A DNA stretch of 64,000 bases from Antedon mediterranea (lineage: Eukaryota > Echinodermata > Crinoidea > Comatulida > Antedonidae), in assembly GCF_964355755.1 (NCBI RefSeq), contig NC_092670.1, positions 18,413,201 to 18,477,200 on the forward strand. Direction: 5' to 3'. The notes below the pieces were generated by a model. It was not told the origin of the DNA. It worked only from the letters and a program-made list of their open reading frames with translations, and searched no databases. Position numbers and translations under genes: made by a program. Position 1 is the first letter of the stretch; every line of letters starts with the position of its first letter. This document shows, piece after piece, positions 25,557-38,600 of this stretch.

Positions 25557-28264
25557 ATGAGGATGAAGTGTTTACTTGCTGTATTTTTGCTAGGCCTTGT
25601 TGGTGCATACACCCCACCCGAATGTTGTCCGGCAAGGTGGGGTGATATCGGTGGTAAGTAAACTATATTAAAACATATATAAAATAATGTAGCTTTATTC
25701 TTAACCTTAATTTTCAGTTGAATTTAAACCCTTTTTAATAAACATATCTTAATTATTAATTAAAGATCAAGTGTAAATATTTTTAAAGTTTAAAGTTTAT
25801 GATATTATGTAAAGTTGTAAAGTAAATTATACAGTAGGTTTTGGGCATGTGACTTACTGATGCTTGCTCATTACAAACTGTAGACCATTATAATTTATCA
25901 ACAGGTTAGGAAGTTAGGCCATTTATAAATAAATTCGTTTTTATTAGGCTTAATTTGTGGCGTATCGTAATTAATTGCCCTTTGTTAGGTTAAAGTAGTG
26001 TAGGCCTAAACAAACTATTTTGAGAGTTTTCTTATGTTGTAACGTGTACTGTATCTTGTAGAAAAGATAAGAATTTGTAACTTGTCATTTGTCATCAATG
26101 TAATTAGTTGGATGAGTCATTGGGCTCAAGATTATCGTCATACCATATTTGGAATATAAGTCCAAAATTCTATGAATAATATTTGAGATTAGTAAAAATT
26201 TACAAAACAACGACTTTTATATACATAAATATTAAATATGATCTTATGATGATGATGATGCTATAATATTTGACAAAAAAAAATTGACATGATGATAAAG
26301 GTCAAATGAAAAGGTCAAACAAACGGGGAAAAAGTCCATCTTAACCGCAATTGGCTAAAAACTTTGTAAAACGTCATTAAATTTTTCAGTAATAATTAAT
26401 ATCGCACCCACTTCTTTCCTGGATATATACTGTCGTCCCTGATTCACTAATTACTTAATGTTTTTTCTTAATTACATTTAGCATTGTTTCCTCTGCCGAG
26501 AGATTGTCTCGATATCCGCGACTGGGGAGGACAACGAACAGGGGTGTACGTGATTTACCCCCAGTCCATTGAAAACTGTCGACCCGTCCGTGTATGGTGT
26601 GACCAGTCACAGAACAACGGGGGTTGGACGGTAAGTTTAAAAAGTATTTACGGGGCGCCGTTAGAAACATTGTTTATTATTTTGACAAACAAACTCGCTC
26701 AGTGGATAAGAGTTTATGTCATTGTAATATTAATCAAAATCATAGTATCTTTATTTGTCCATTAAAAAGAAATTAGTTTTGAAAAACTGGCATGTCGTCA
26801 TAATAATAGCACAGTAAAAATACACAGAGAATTGCATCAAGACAGAAAAGCACTATAACAACACAAAAACAACACAATTCAAATAATAATGTCGTTAAAA
26901 GATTAAAAATTACTTATTATAATTAAATTATAATTATTCAATATTGCACATTATGGTAATTGAAATAATAATAATTATATTTTTACAAGGGTACACTCAA
27001 CTTAAAACATCAAACATATACTCTCCTATTTATCTTTTAACTCTAGAGTTATAAATGTCGTGTGATATTTTATTTGATTGAAGACTCTTATACCTTTCGC
27101 ATAAATCGTTTTTTAAAAGAATTGATGCGCAAAAAAATATTTTAAAACTTTTTATGCTAATGAGTATAAACTCTTATTCGTTTTATTTCAAATTTTCAGG
27201 TTATTCAAAGACGTGTTGATGGTTCAGTAGATTTCCTTCGAAATTGGGATTCCTACCGAACAGGCTTTGGTAGCGTTGCTGGAGAACATTGGATAGGTCT
27301 TGAAAATATGCATCATCTTACCATCCAGGGCAGGTACACAACCGCCGATAATAATAATTATTATTTACGGGTTGTATGGGTGGGTTGAAATTGGGGAGGA
27401 GAAGATGATGAGGGCGGGAGGGGGGAAGAGGAAGGAGTGGGTCTGTTATTATTTGGGGCTCGAGAGGGAACAATGATCCCATCAAGATGCGCAAGAAGCA
27501 AGAAAGTTATGCCTTAATTATAAGTGTTTAGGTTTGAAAAGTGATATATGGTTCTTTAGTTATGGTTACATATTTCCCAATTGAACCTTGGCGGTAAACC
27601 ATAAAAGGGGAAGAAAGAAAATGAACCTCCTCGTAACTCTCCAATTTCTAGGTTTATGAAGATGAGCAATTCTTGAGCATTTCTATTTTTTCCTCAGATA
27701 TGAAATACGTATAGAAATTGAAGATTTCAATGGCCAAGGCAGGACGGCAGACTACAGACTTTTCCGTGTTGGAAATGAATTGAGCAACTATACCCTGCAG
27801 GTAACCGGCTTTCAGGGTGGGGGAGCAGGTAAGTTTACCCATTTTCCCGCATTCTACCGTTTATTACCGGCCTACGGTGATTGTGTCATTATTCCTGTAT
27901 AATAACTCGTTATCTAGTCGTTTTCACACAGCTAATGGACTGAGTATTCTGCCGTTTATTGTAGGCCTAGTGATTTTGTCATATCTGTATAATAACCTGT
28001 CGTTTTCACACAGGTAATGGACTTAGTATTCACAATGGTATGCCATTTTCGACGATCGATCGAGACAACGATCCTTGGGCCAGAAATTGTGCTCAGGAGT
28101 ACACCGGGGCCTGGTGGTATAAGGCGTGCTTCACCGCCAACCTGAATGGTCAGTATCTGAGAGGAAGTACCACGATGTATGGGAAGGGGATCGTGTGGAG
28201 CCCGTGGAGGGGGTATAACTACTCGTTCAGGAGGGTGGAGATGAAGATTCGTAGAAATAATTAA
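25557..28264 (+). CDS. Secreted ficolin-like fibrinogen-domain protein C, five exons
   Basis: Exons are 25557-25653, 26482-26630, 27200-27333, 27698-27828 and 28014-28264, giving 253 residues. Residues 1-17 form a signal peptide, and CCPARW is at 23-28. The fibrinogen domain includes [83 protein letters not shown] and ends [18 protein letters not shown]. Two features separate it from genes A and B. First, the exon that is single there (262-265 nt) is cut by an extra 364-bp intron into 134 + 131 nt. Second, the histidine after the WWYxxC cysteine is phenylalanine, at a place where ficolins have Cys-His next to the ligand pocket. The second ATG two codons later is an alternative start. Divergent from gene B. 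Likely a secreted lectin with altered ligand preference (inference). Confidence 0.9.
27857..28032 (+). repeat. Tandem duplication across the last intron-exon border of gene C
   Basis: Two copies of a segment of roughly 90 bases, about 27857-27945 and 27951-28032, each contain TGTATAATAAC, TCGTTTTCACACAG and then CTAATGGACTGAGTATT or GTAATGGACTTAGTATT. The unit therefore includes the 3' splice site and the first coding bases of the last exon. Splicing to the upstream copy would run into an in-frame TAA. Confidence 0.85.
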
Positions 28265-29098
28265 ATTTAAATTAGTTTTATTTTTAAAACATAGGAGTAA
28301 TATTTAATATTGATTATTATAATATTAACTGTATCAATGTATTTAATTCCGTTATTTCGTCACCGTCATGATGTCATAATCATTGTCATCATCGTGTTTG
28401 TTACATCATCATCAATCTATTTTTAGCAAAGGTTATATCCCAGATTATAATAATATACTATACGTGTGTCAAATATGAACTTTTCCCAAATAATAATTTG
28501 AGAATCGAACGTTTTTTGTTTTGTTACAACGTAACGTTAACGTTATTGTATTTGCATCATAACTAAAAAAACAGATATTCAGTACTGCAGATAGGCTATT
28601 GTGTGATGTATCTGCTAATTATCAATGTATTTGCTGCACTGTTATTAAACAATAGATGTGTAAAAGGAAAAAAGTTGTAGTGATCTCATTTATTCTTTGA
28701 TCTAAAATCTTGTTTTGTTTCAGAAAAGTTTGTAAATGCAAACGTTTTTCGAATGTGACGAAGTTTCGCGTTAGGTCTACCGAAACACGTTGGCATTTCG
28801 CCGCGAAACGCGTTCGTGACAAATTTGTTATTATTTCGGATTCCATGATGATTCCTTGTTTTATTGTATGATTAAACAAATTAAAATAAAGCATATTTTG
28901 AAACAATATTGAAATACGTCACAAAGCAGTATATAGTTTTTAGTTAACTTTGTGTCACGTGAAGGTGGAATGTAACGCGTACAAGTGTCTCGCTGTATTA
29001 TGATGCAAATTATTACTGTAGCATTATTATGCAAATCGTGGAGTTGTGGTTTGGTTTAGAAAGGACAATGAGAGGGAGTAGGGAGCTGGACGTAAAAC
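28265..29098. other. Downstream of gene C, no gene seen
   Basis: Presumed 3' UTR followed by AT-rich spacer. A 94-codon minus-strand open frame here has no recognisable features. Confidence 0.5.
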
Positions 29099-29928
29099 TA
29101 AAGCCCCTTTCTCACAGAGCTGAAATATGGAATATACCATTACCATGCCGGTATGGTTTTCTGTGAGAACGGGTCGTCTTGGCATCATGCCGGCCGGCAC
29201 CATGCCGGCATCGACATGACCTGCTTTAGACCTAGTAATTTTCTAGGGATATTCCCCGCATAATGCCAGACGGGCATTCTGTGAGAACGTAACGCCGTTA
29301 TATTCCGGGGTTCCCTGTCGAGGCTTCAGACACCTTGCGCGGTCAAGTGTATCACTTTGGCGCCGATTCAATTCAATTGACAATAATAATGTCGAACTGG
29401 AGGGATAATGAGATAAGAGAGCTGCTTAAAATAAGGGGACAAGAAGAAATTTGTAGCATAATCTATAGCAGGCCTAGCCTAGCCTACTAGGCCATATAGC
29501 TCTTTGTTGGTGCCTAACTAGCCTGACCCTTCGTCGCCTTGTAAATTGTACAGCCTTCTAAGGTGTTTTACAGATTGCCGATTGACGGCTAATTAATTGC
29601 TGTACCTGTATAATATATGCACAATACTGTACATAGCATGTATTGCATAAATATGCTATAAAGGAAGATAATAATCTGTAACCTAACATTCGCCGCCATA
29701 TATCCCTAGACAAAAATAATAACAATAAAGGACGCCCTCAATAATTATTTTGTCAGAGACTTTTTATTGGCCGAATATGCCCGACTCCTTTCTCACAGAA
29801 AGCCGGTATACCGGTTATATTTCCGGCACGATAGTCCGATGAGAATGGGTATATGCCGGTAACGATACCGGCACGACGCCAGCACTGTACCGGTATATTG
29901 CAGACACATCTGTGAGAAAGGGGCTTTA
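29099..29928. mobile_element. PIF/Harbinger-like non-autonomous element
   Basis: Terminal inverted repeats TAAAGCCCCTTTCTCACAGA (29099-29118) and its complement (29909-29928) bound an 830-bp element. Secondary blocks reading TTCTGTGAGAAC near 29159 and 29279 repeat the terminal sequence. Internally, an ATG at 29389 opens a 33-codon frame beginning MSNWRDNEIRELLKIRGQEE, which looks like the first helix of the Myb/SANT-like trihelix protein encoded by Harbinger transposons. The frame then stops at 29490. I read it as an internally deleted Harbinger derivative. The three-base flanks are not identical, so the target duplication is unproven. Confidence 0.65.
29389..29490 (+). pseudogene. Truncated Myb/SANT-like ORF start inside the Harbinger-like element
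   Basis: Thirty-three codons, with a tryptophan at position 4 followed by acidic residues and an ELLKI helix as in transposon-derived Myb/SANT-like DNA-binding domains. The remaining two helices and the rest of the protein are missing. Too short for a firm family assignment. Confidence 0.4.
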
Positions 29929-32733
29929 AGAGATAGCAGCCCAATGTTTTTCTCAGAGGAGGAAACAGATGAGGCTTAGGCGCAGGCAAATACTTTATAC
30001 ATATGCCAGGAGAGAAGGCAAGCTACTCTCAATGTGATTTTAGTAATTAAACGGCCAAGAACTCATTGTGATTGTGGCTGTAACTGAGTGGACATTGATA
30101 AACTAATTATAAACACATGGGAGAACGTTCCGTAATTATGAATCTTTATAAGCTTTGACTATATGTTGAATTAAAAACCACGAATGGCAATTATGCTTTG
30201 TGATATGTTTTAGAGTAGTCCTATATTATTATATTATAATTTAGTGTGACAGTTTGCAATTTTACACTAGAGTGCTGGCAGTGTGACAATTTTGGGCAAC
30301 GATGAAGTTTTTGTAAACGTGTATGTCGCCCTCTATAGTCCCATATTGTAAACCATTGTTCTTTATAATATCCTTCAGTGGATTTCAAAAGGTTACATAC
30401 AAATGTATTATGTAACGCTAGACCTGCTCCCAGTCTTTTGACAATAATATTTAGTGTCATCGTTTTTGTGGCATTTCCAGCTCAAAAAGTGTACATATGA
30501 AATGCCATGTTTGCAAAAATATTTATCTATTTACCAATAATAAGTCGAAATGGTGTCCAGAACCTAGACTAATGCAAAACCTCCCGTTTCATATTATTCT
30601 AACAGTCAACATGAGGCAATTAAAACAGGAACTTGGAGATATTAATTATTTACCTTTATTATATTGAGTCCAAAACCACACACTATTTTACGCTTGCAGA
30701 AAAATATTACATAACCAAAAACATTACAAAATCTATTCAATAATTTTTACCAATTAAAAAAATGTTTTAACCAAATATTTGAGGGCAAAAATCCTTTTGA
30801 TTTTTAAGAAAAAAAAAGAAGAGATTAAAAAGTATGTTATCTGAAATATTAGTAGTATGAATCTGTATTCACTGATTAAAAATACCATCATTTTTATTTC
30901 AATTTTGGATTCTTAGGTTTGACAATGTTAGGCAGTTTTTTTTTATTGTGTATTCTGAATATGATACTGAACTGAAGCTGTACATGTTATTACATGTAAC
31001 TTTCATCACAAATAGAATAGAAATAGTAATGTCCTTTAGATTAGATTTAAATTATAATTGATAATTTAAAAAGTTCTGAACCTTTTAATTGATGAATAGA
31101 ACATACATTGTACATATCATATTAATTTGAAAAATAAGCACCCAAGAAAAATTAGCAATACTGTACCAGAAAAGAGATACAGGTACATTGATATTAAGCA
31201 ATTAAAACTTGGTTCCCACTAAAACGCAACGTGTAACCGCAAGTAATTTGCCCAATCACAAGTGATGGATTATCCAAATTGTCACATTGTCATTGGTCAA
31301 CTTGCTTGCGTTGTCGCTTACGTCAAAGTAGGACTAAGCTTAAGCAAGCAATCTAAGCAAAGCTCATTATATATTACTATAAATAATTATTAGAATAAAA
31401 ATACTGTATATGTATATTGCTAGTCTACGACTAAATAGCATGACTTCTGCTAGTTGAGGTAATAAGAATTTACTGTTAACATGAACGGTAGTGATGATAG
31501 ATTATATAACTTTTTGACAATTTAATTATCATATTATTATTATACAATATAACATTAACCACACACACTATCTTTTACCAATAATGTATAGAGAATCTGT
31601 AACCACAAGTATAAATTGATATCATATTCTACCACCTTATTAAATTATACACGTTGATATAAAGTTTACGGTACACCACGCATGTAGGAAAAGAATTGTT
31701 GAGTTTCTTGACATTCTAATCAATATATACAGTACTTGCATCATCCTCAGGAGTGAGGAGCGTGTATAATACTCTACACTCTCAATCCTGAGGACAAACA
31801 AAGCATATTGCAGGGCTATAGCCACCAGTACAGTTGGTAAGCTTTCAACCTGACCACAACCAGTTCCCTTTTATGGTGGCTACATCACTGAATTGATTGA
31901 AAGTCTGAGAAATTCAACTTTCCAGAACTACATACATGGTGTACCGCAAATATATATAATCAAACATATTGATTTTCAGCAAGCAAAACCTTTAAAAAAT
32001 TATTTCTACATATTGTATGAGTTGTTTTATCATTTTTATAACATCAATAACGCAACATCAAGGTACTACACTTTTTAAGTATTCTGAGGTTTTCAAAGCA
32101 CGAGACACTTTCAATCCAATATACCAATATGCATCAGTAGGCTGGCCCTTAGGGGCGATATATCCACCTTTTTATACTTTTATATTATCATAATTATCAA
32201 ACGCAACATTAGACGAAACATAGTGGATAATGTACAGTATATTCCATTATACACAGTGCTTGTTTCTTTTATGATACTGTATTATATTATAAGAATTGTT
32301 TGGTGTTGTAACTTAACCCAATCTATCCAGATTTCAATTTCAACCCCATTCGAAGTCCACAATAACACCATCCAAGATGTTTCCCATCTCTTAATTCCCC
32401 ATTCAGGTTTTCAAAATCTGTGGCAAGTTATAATACATTTATAACGTGTTTAAAGAACTTCATTTTGATACAAACAACATATTATTGTGACAGACTGGAT
32501 CACATAAATCAACATGCAAATATTAATACAGTATATATAATATTTTATTACATAAACACTAACCTTAACCAAGAAGCATGAGCTTAAAATAGAATGACTT
32601 CAGTTTACCTTGTGGCCCTTATACCTACCCTATGGTTGGGTTATTATTTCAAGACCTGTATTAATTAACTTATGTGTGTAATTATGCAAATGAGGGATTT
32701 TATATCACCATAAGCCAATTTGCGAATACTATT
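29929..32733. other. Intergenic sequence between the lectin cluster and the BK-beta-like pair
   Basis: AT-rich, with one CCAAT-pair MITE (31205-31343). Open frames of 61-79 codons show no recognisable protein. Confidence 0.5.
31205..31343. mobile_element. CCAAT-pair palindromic MITE
   Basis: AAACTTGGTTCCCACTAAAA and a degraded right end near AGGACTAAGCTTAAG flank TTGCCCAATCACAAGTGATGG / TTGTCATTGGTCAACTTGC. Confidence 0.8.
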
Positions 32734-33788
32734 TTAATAGAATCGGTTGAACTCAACACCGTTCCCCTTGTTGCTCATTTGACATTTTCGGAGAACGAAG
32801 ACGGTGAGAACAATCGTAACGATCATGACAAGCAGAGGCCAGAACAGGATGTTGAATGCGTCCAACGTACTGTACTCTTTCTCGGTGATCGTCTTGTCGA
32901 CGTGAGATGGGTCATAGTAGCATGTGTAAACCGAGCCAACATCGTGACTGCTGGCAAAACTCTGGACTTCTCCGTTTTTTTTTATTATTATGGTTGCTCC
33001 TGGGATGTCATATTCATTTGAGCGATCGTACGAATCGCATGCTGGGTAGGAACACTGGGGAAAAAAAAAATCAATACTGTAGAAATTACATGTCCGTGTC
33101 AAATCCAATTTAGTAGGTTAGAGAAGACACCTTATAGTTTAAAGTCTGTTATTATTCCTTACTATTCAATTCAGATCAACTTTTAGAAAATCGGTACTTA
33201 ATATATTCAAATTATAATATTGTCATTGATCATCTAATTATTAATATTATGTAATTATAATATTGCTTATATAACTAGATTGTTACTAACTGAGCATACT
33301 GTTGTAAATTAACTTTTTTGTTTATATATTGATTGACTCAAGCACACATTCATTGTTGCTTACAAAAATTACTTAATTGATTTAATTATTCAGGTCAAGG
33401 ATCAAAGGTCAGTACCCACCTTTGGGTCACTGTCCAAGCCAGAATAGGTGCGATAGACTTGAGCAGTATGCTTCATGTCTTTTTCATCAGTGTAAACTGC
33501 CTGTATGTTGAGACAGGGGAAATTCCCTTCTGTGCAAATCTCTTTGTCATCATACTCGGTATGACAGTTGCATTTTAGGTTCTCCAGGCCCCATGAGACG
33601 GATGTGGTGTTACATTTCGCTTCGTTGTATTGCTTCTCGTGGTTGTACGGGGCTACGATGGCAAATACACCAAAGATGAACACCACCATGGCAATGGTGA
33701 ACACCATTGTTGATGTGAAGATACAGCAGACCTTTTTGCATGATGACCGTCTGGTCTGGTGCACTACTATTACTTGTTGTGTTCCCAT
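32734..33788 (-). CDS. BK-channel beta-subunit (KCNMB)-like two-TM protein, gene D
   Basis: Exons (minus strand) are 33788-33420 and 33054-32734, joined by a 365-bp GT-AG phase-0 intron, giving 229 residues. The first membrane helix is about residues 27-48 (STMVFTIAMVVFIFGVFAIV). An extracellular loop has an NTT glycosylation site, CNCHTEYDDKEIC and FPCLNI. Exon 2 starts CSYPACDSY and has GSVYTCYYDPS. The second helix is LFWPLLVMIVTIVLTVFVL. Vertebrate KCNMB proteins share the same order: PCLxV, then CSYxPxC, then SCYxDP, then FWPxxxM before the second helix. KCNMB proteins tune the calcium and voltage response of BK (Slo1) channels. The arthropod TipE family has the same topology and is the main alternative. 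The ATG is preceded by a good acceptor (TTCCTTCAG), so a 5' UTR exon probably lies upstream. A paralogue starts 1.85 kb away on the other strand. Confidence 0.82.
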
Positions 33789-35638
33789 CTTGCTGAAGGA
33801 ATATGAATAAATTTATAAACAAATATCATTTTGACAATAAATTAATATCATTAGCGTATCATTAAGATTAAGTATGCTATGCATCCCCTATAATAAATAT
33901 ACCTCCATGCCATCATAGAGCCTGTAATGTACATCATTCAAAACATCACATACGGTGTTACCAGCGGCCTTCATCTCTCGGCAAAACACCGGTCGTCCGT
34001 GTCAGCTAGAAAACCTCTACACAACATACATAACACGCCTACCCTATGCCGCCTAGACGGATAGCCTAGCTAGCTACTCAACAACAACACTGGGACTGAC
34101 AACTGCATTCGTACAACGCCACCCACAACTAGCCCTACACAGATTGTATATTTACTACATAGGCTATGCTAATAACTAATTAAGCCATAAATCATTAAAA
34201 TGTTTCCAATTATGCAACTAAATACCCTTTATTTATGTATTTTTCTTCAATGCCAAACTCAATTTCTTCCGTGTTATTTCGTTGCGTTTTCGTCACACAC
34301 AAATTTGCTAAGTTCGGTGTGAAGAAGATTGGTTGGTTGGCTCCATCATATGACCAACTACGTCATAATTTTAACTTCCGCTCTGTCTCTGCCTGATGTT
34401 GTATGTTGTGCAAGTTGTTGGTGAAGGTGGTGGCACATGGTACCACGGAGCTAATTTTAGCTCGCGGATTTCAATTTTGTGCTTTTTTTTCAATTGTACA
34501 AACATAAACAAGTGTTCGTCCCCAAAAATAAAAAATTCGACAAGATCTTTGGGTTCTTAAATTATAAGTATTTAGACTTTAGGGGATATAAATCATATTA
34601 ATTGAGCATTTAAAGCAGTGTTGACGACTATACAGCGCAAATAACCCTTAAAAAAAAATTGCTAACAACTTTTCTATATAAAATTATAACGCGTCTATTC
34701 AGAGAGATGTGAGACCATCACTGACGCCTGTGGGGGAAGCAATTTCATATTTTGCACCAGAAACCTTTTCTCTCCAGAAACTATCAGCATGCAAACTATG
34801 AGACTACGTCACAGTACTTGACTTAGTTTGAGCATGGACTATTTATATTTAGTCTATGGTTTGAGAGTAAATGTCTCACTCACTCTCGCGTCCGTATCTG
34901 GTTCCCACAAAAGACGACATCTCTAGTGGGAACTTCTTTAAAAGTAGTCAAACATGTGTAAATTGTGTATTGAAGAAATACGATCATGCCGATCGCCACC
35001 GGCTTATATGTGCTGATGTACTAGGAGAATAATTAATAAAATGGATAGGATATGGGCGTCAGAATTAACCCGTTGCGGCTCTGGAACAGCATTTAAAACA
35101 CTTTCACCTACATTTTCTTTATATGTAGAAAGCGAGAAGACGTACGTGCTGGTAGTTTAGGTAGGTGTTCTTTCTTTTGGGTGACTGCCACTCTACATGT
35201 GTGACTACCCAGTACCCGCACTTTTTTCCATGATTCAATTGCCTAATGTTCCTCATGTGGCGGACACACAGTCAGACTGCTGCCTAACGTCTGTACTTGA
35301 CTGACAACGTTTCTCATTTTTGTAATATCGCCCTCTATTGGTGAAACTTTTTGTCGAAAAACAATATTGAACTCCAACGATAACGGAAGAACTTGTGTGA
35401 TCATATTTCATCTGAACATTAAAAACATCAGACCAGGACAGGTTGGATAAGTAGTCAAGTCTACTGTTCTTTTGAAGCACAAATTTCTAGTTTATTTTAT
35501 ACTTTATGTACATCGAAACTGTTTATAATTGGAGTTAAGTACGATACTTAAGGAAATATTCTGTAATTTATCACAAGAAGTAGAAACTTACTTAGCCGAC
35601 TAGCGGAAGCGGACCACCAGGACTAGTGGTGGGGCACA
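33789..35638. promoter_or_regulatory. Divergent upstream region of the BK-beta-like gene pair
   Basis: The 1.85 kb between the two start codons should contain both promoters and probably an untranslated first exon of gene D. A remnant of the CCAAT-pair MITE (TGGTTCCCAC ... TAGTGGGAAC) lies at about 34899-34934. No coding exon recognised. Confidence 0.45.
34899..34934. repeat. Minimal remnant of CCAAT-pair MITE termini
   Basis: CTGGTTCCCACAAAAGACG and ATCTCTAGTGGGAAC are the two termini of the family brought together with the centre deleted. Confidence 0.5.
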
Positions 35639-38600
35639 ATGACTGGAGTACAGGCCGAAGTGAGGGTGGTTAGTGTGAGACTCCACAAGCCTGCCATTCG
35701 AAGGTACTTCCGTATGTTAATATGCTGTCAAACGTTATTGTTTATGTTAGCTATAGGCTGCATAATGTCTCTGTGCTTCTGTGGACTTTTCATTGTGAAG
35801 CCTTACATAAAAACACACGTTTTTGAGGAGACGACTTGTACTACAAAAAGTCTTCACTGGGTAGATAAATATGATAAATGCTGCACCAATAATGTCTGTG
35901 AAGAACCAGGTGATGGAGTAGATGGATTTCCTTGTCTTTTGCTCCGGGCAAGAGTTGTGGAACACGGTGCCAACCATTCGGCTATGGTTTTCAAAGATGA
36001 TGATACTTGGAATATGACACCAAAAGTAAGTTACATTTCATACTTTGTAACTTTATTAATCTTTATTTAACCTTGGTTCCCAGTTGAAAGCAATATATTA
36101 ATGATAAATTGACGAGACGATATCGATCATCTGGAAGGTAACGGGATGATTCGGCCCTGAGACAATTCGGCCCGGTACGTTTCGGCCCTGGGACGATTCA
36201 GCCCGAGACTATTCGGCCCTGAGACGATTCGGCACACTTAATGTCGTTTTTGACTTATACAACTCACTTGCGTTGTGCTGAGTCCAAGTTGGATTCCAAC
36301 CTTAAGTTTAATGTATTTTTGATAAAGAAACAAAAATTAGATCAAAAAAATATAACTTGTATAACAGTTGATTTTTTTTATTACAGTATGCAATATATTA
36401 TGTAACATCACCAATTTTTTTTTTTGTATTTAAATGATGCTACAGTATGTTTACAATTAGCTTACCTTCAGATCGCATTTTACTAACTCACTGCGCTATG
36501 CTATCTGTATCAACAAGATTTAAACATTTTTTTATAAACTATTACATAAAAAAAAAAAAAATCAGTGACTGACGCATCATTTGAGATTGGCCTAATTTAG
36601 AATGCTTTTTATCAAAATGCATCTTCCTGACTGGGCGTTGATAAAGAAGTCGGGAGGCACTAAAAGATCATTAATTAAAGAAGTTATCATGTTTTCTTCC
36701 ACATCTTGAATCCATGGGGAATTGCTAACTCACTCAGAATATGTTTACCCAGGATGTATACTGACATATCCCGGAAGAAATTTACGGATATGGAAGTTGA
36801 TAAAATCAGTTTGATTTGATAACAACATTTCTGTTAAATTACTTTTTCCTTATTTTACAATGAGAAGTTAAGATGAGCGAATGGTATTTACAATAAAACT
36901 TCAGCGAGCCTATTAGCCGGTTAGTGTAGGTCATCATTCCAACATGTAATTCATTTAATAAGAAATAGCCATCTTAAATCTTCAAACTGTTGTGTTTTAA
37001 ATTTTGTCAACAAGTTTAATCACTCCAATTCTGTGCACCTTCCATTTACTTTCAACTACCCCCAGAGGCAGATCCAGGATTTAAACCGGGTAGCACCATA
37101 TTAGTCTTTCAAAAATAGATATCTAAAAGTCCCTCTTACTAATTTTTAGCACTTTAACTGTCAAAAGAAGGAGTGAGCATACATAGCCCTACTCCCCCTG
37201 TCAATAAATTTTATATAGGGTTTTTAAGGAAATTAAATAAGTTTTATAAAATAAATTCAAAACTGTAGACTTCTCTGCAGTTAACAGAAGCTTCCTTTAA
37301 AAAAAAATCCCTATTGTGGTTTTGAAAGAAATTGTTTAAAATTTTATTTTTTTACTGGTAGGCTTATTGAGGCCATTGTATCCTGTTCAACTCTCACATA
37401 AAATGAAAATTTTTAAAATATAAAAATAAATAAAACTAGAATTTAATTCGTCACTTTGACGAATTATAGGTGATCATTTTTATCATTTTAATCAAATTAA
37501 CATTTTTTAAACATGCATGTACGTTAACATACGATCGTTAAAAGTTGATGTACGCCATTCTATGACATGATGCATATACACTTATAGTGCTGAGTTCTAC
37601 CTATTATGTGTCATACAATATGTACAGTATATACTGTATATCTATATACAATTCAATTCAATTCAATAATACATTTATTTAAGATGGTCACAATATATAA
37701 CAAACAATATTACAATAAACAATCATAAACAATTAATATAAGACCATCTTAGGGATCAAAATTAGAAGTAGAACTTGTCTCACATTGACCCCTAAAATAA
37801 TAATAATAATTCAAACAAAAATAAGAACGGTACCGTATAAATATACAAATACAACGCATACAATTAAATAAATTATACAGTGCGCAACATATTTAGTAGG
37901 TTTGGTAACAAGATAAATAAAGGATTTTTATATGCTTTCTAAATGAATTTACAGTATATAAATGATTGATGGCAGTTGAATCTAGATTATTCCAATACGT
38001 TGGTCCTAAATAAGTAATAAAAAACTGGCTTTTTCTAAGTTTAACAAATGGAACATACAATTTATGTGGATTTCTTATGTTATAGGTATGATCTAATAAA
38101 CGATTTGAAAATAACATTGAAACAGACTTTGGTAGTAAACCAGTAACATATTCAAACATAAAAGAAGTAACTTGAAGTTTATGAAGGTCATATATTTTTA
38201 AAATTTTAAGTTTTTTAAACAAAGGTTCTGATGCAGATGTAGATTGTTCAAAGTTTAATAATCGAACAACACGTTTTTGTAAAATGAAAATTCTTTGTAA
38301 ATTTGATGGATAATCAGCTGCCCATATAATATTGCAATAAAGTAAATGTGGTAATATAAGCGAATTATACAAAGAAAGTAAAATGTGTTGAGGAAAAAAA
38401 TATTTTATCTGGTTTATAACACCAATGCATTTAGTCATTTTGATTGAAATATTTTTCTGATGACCGGTCCAATTTAAGTTTTCATTAATTAAAATTCCAA
38501 GAAATAAAGTTTCGCTTTTTCGGTCCAGATTTTTACCATTTAGAACAACCTGAATGTTTTTGTTACTTAATTTATGCCTGTTTCGATGGGAGTGAAATAT

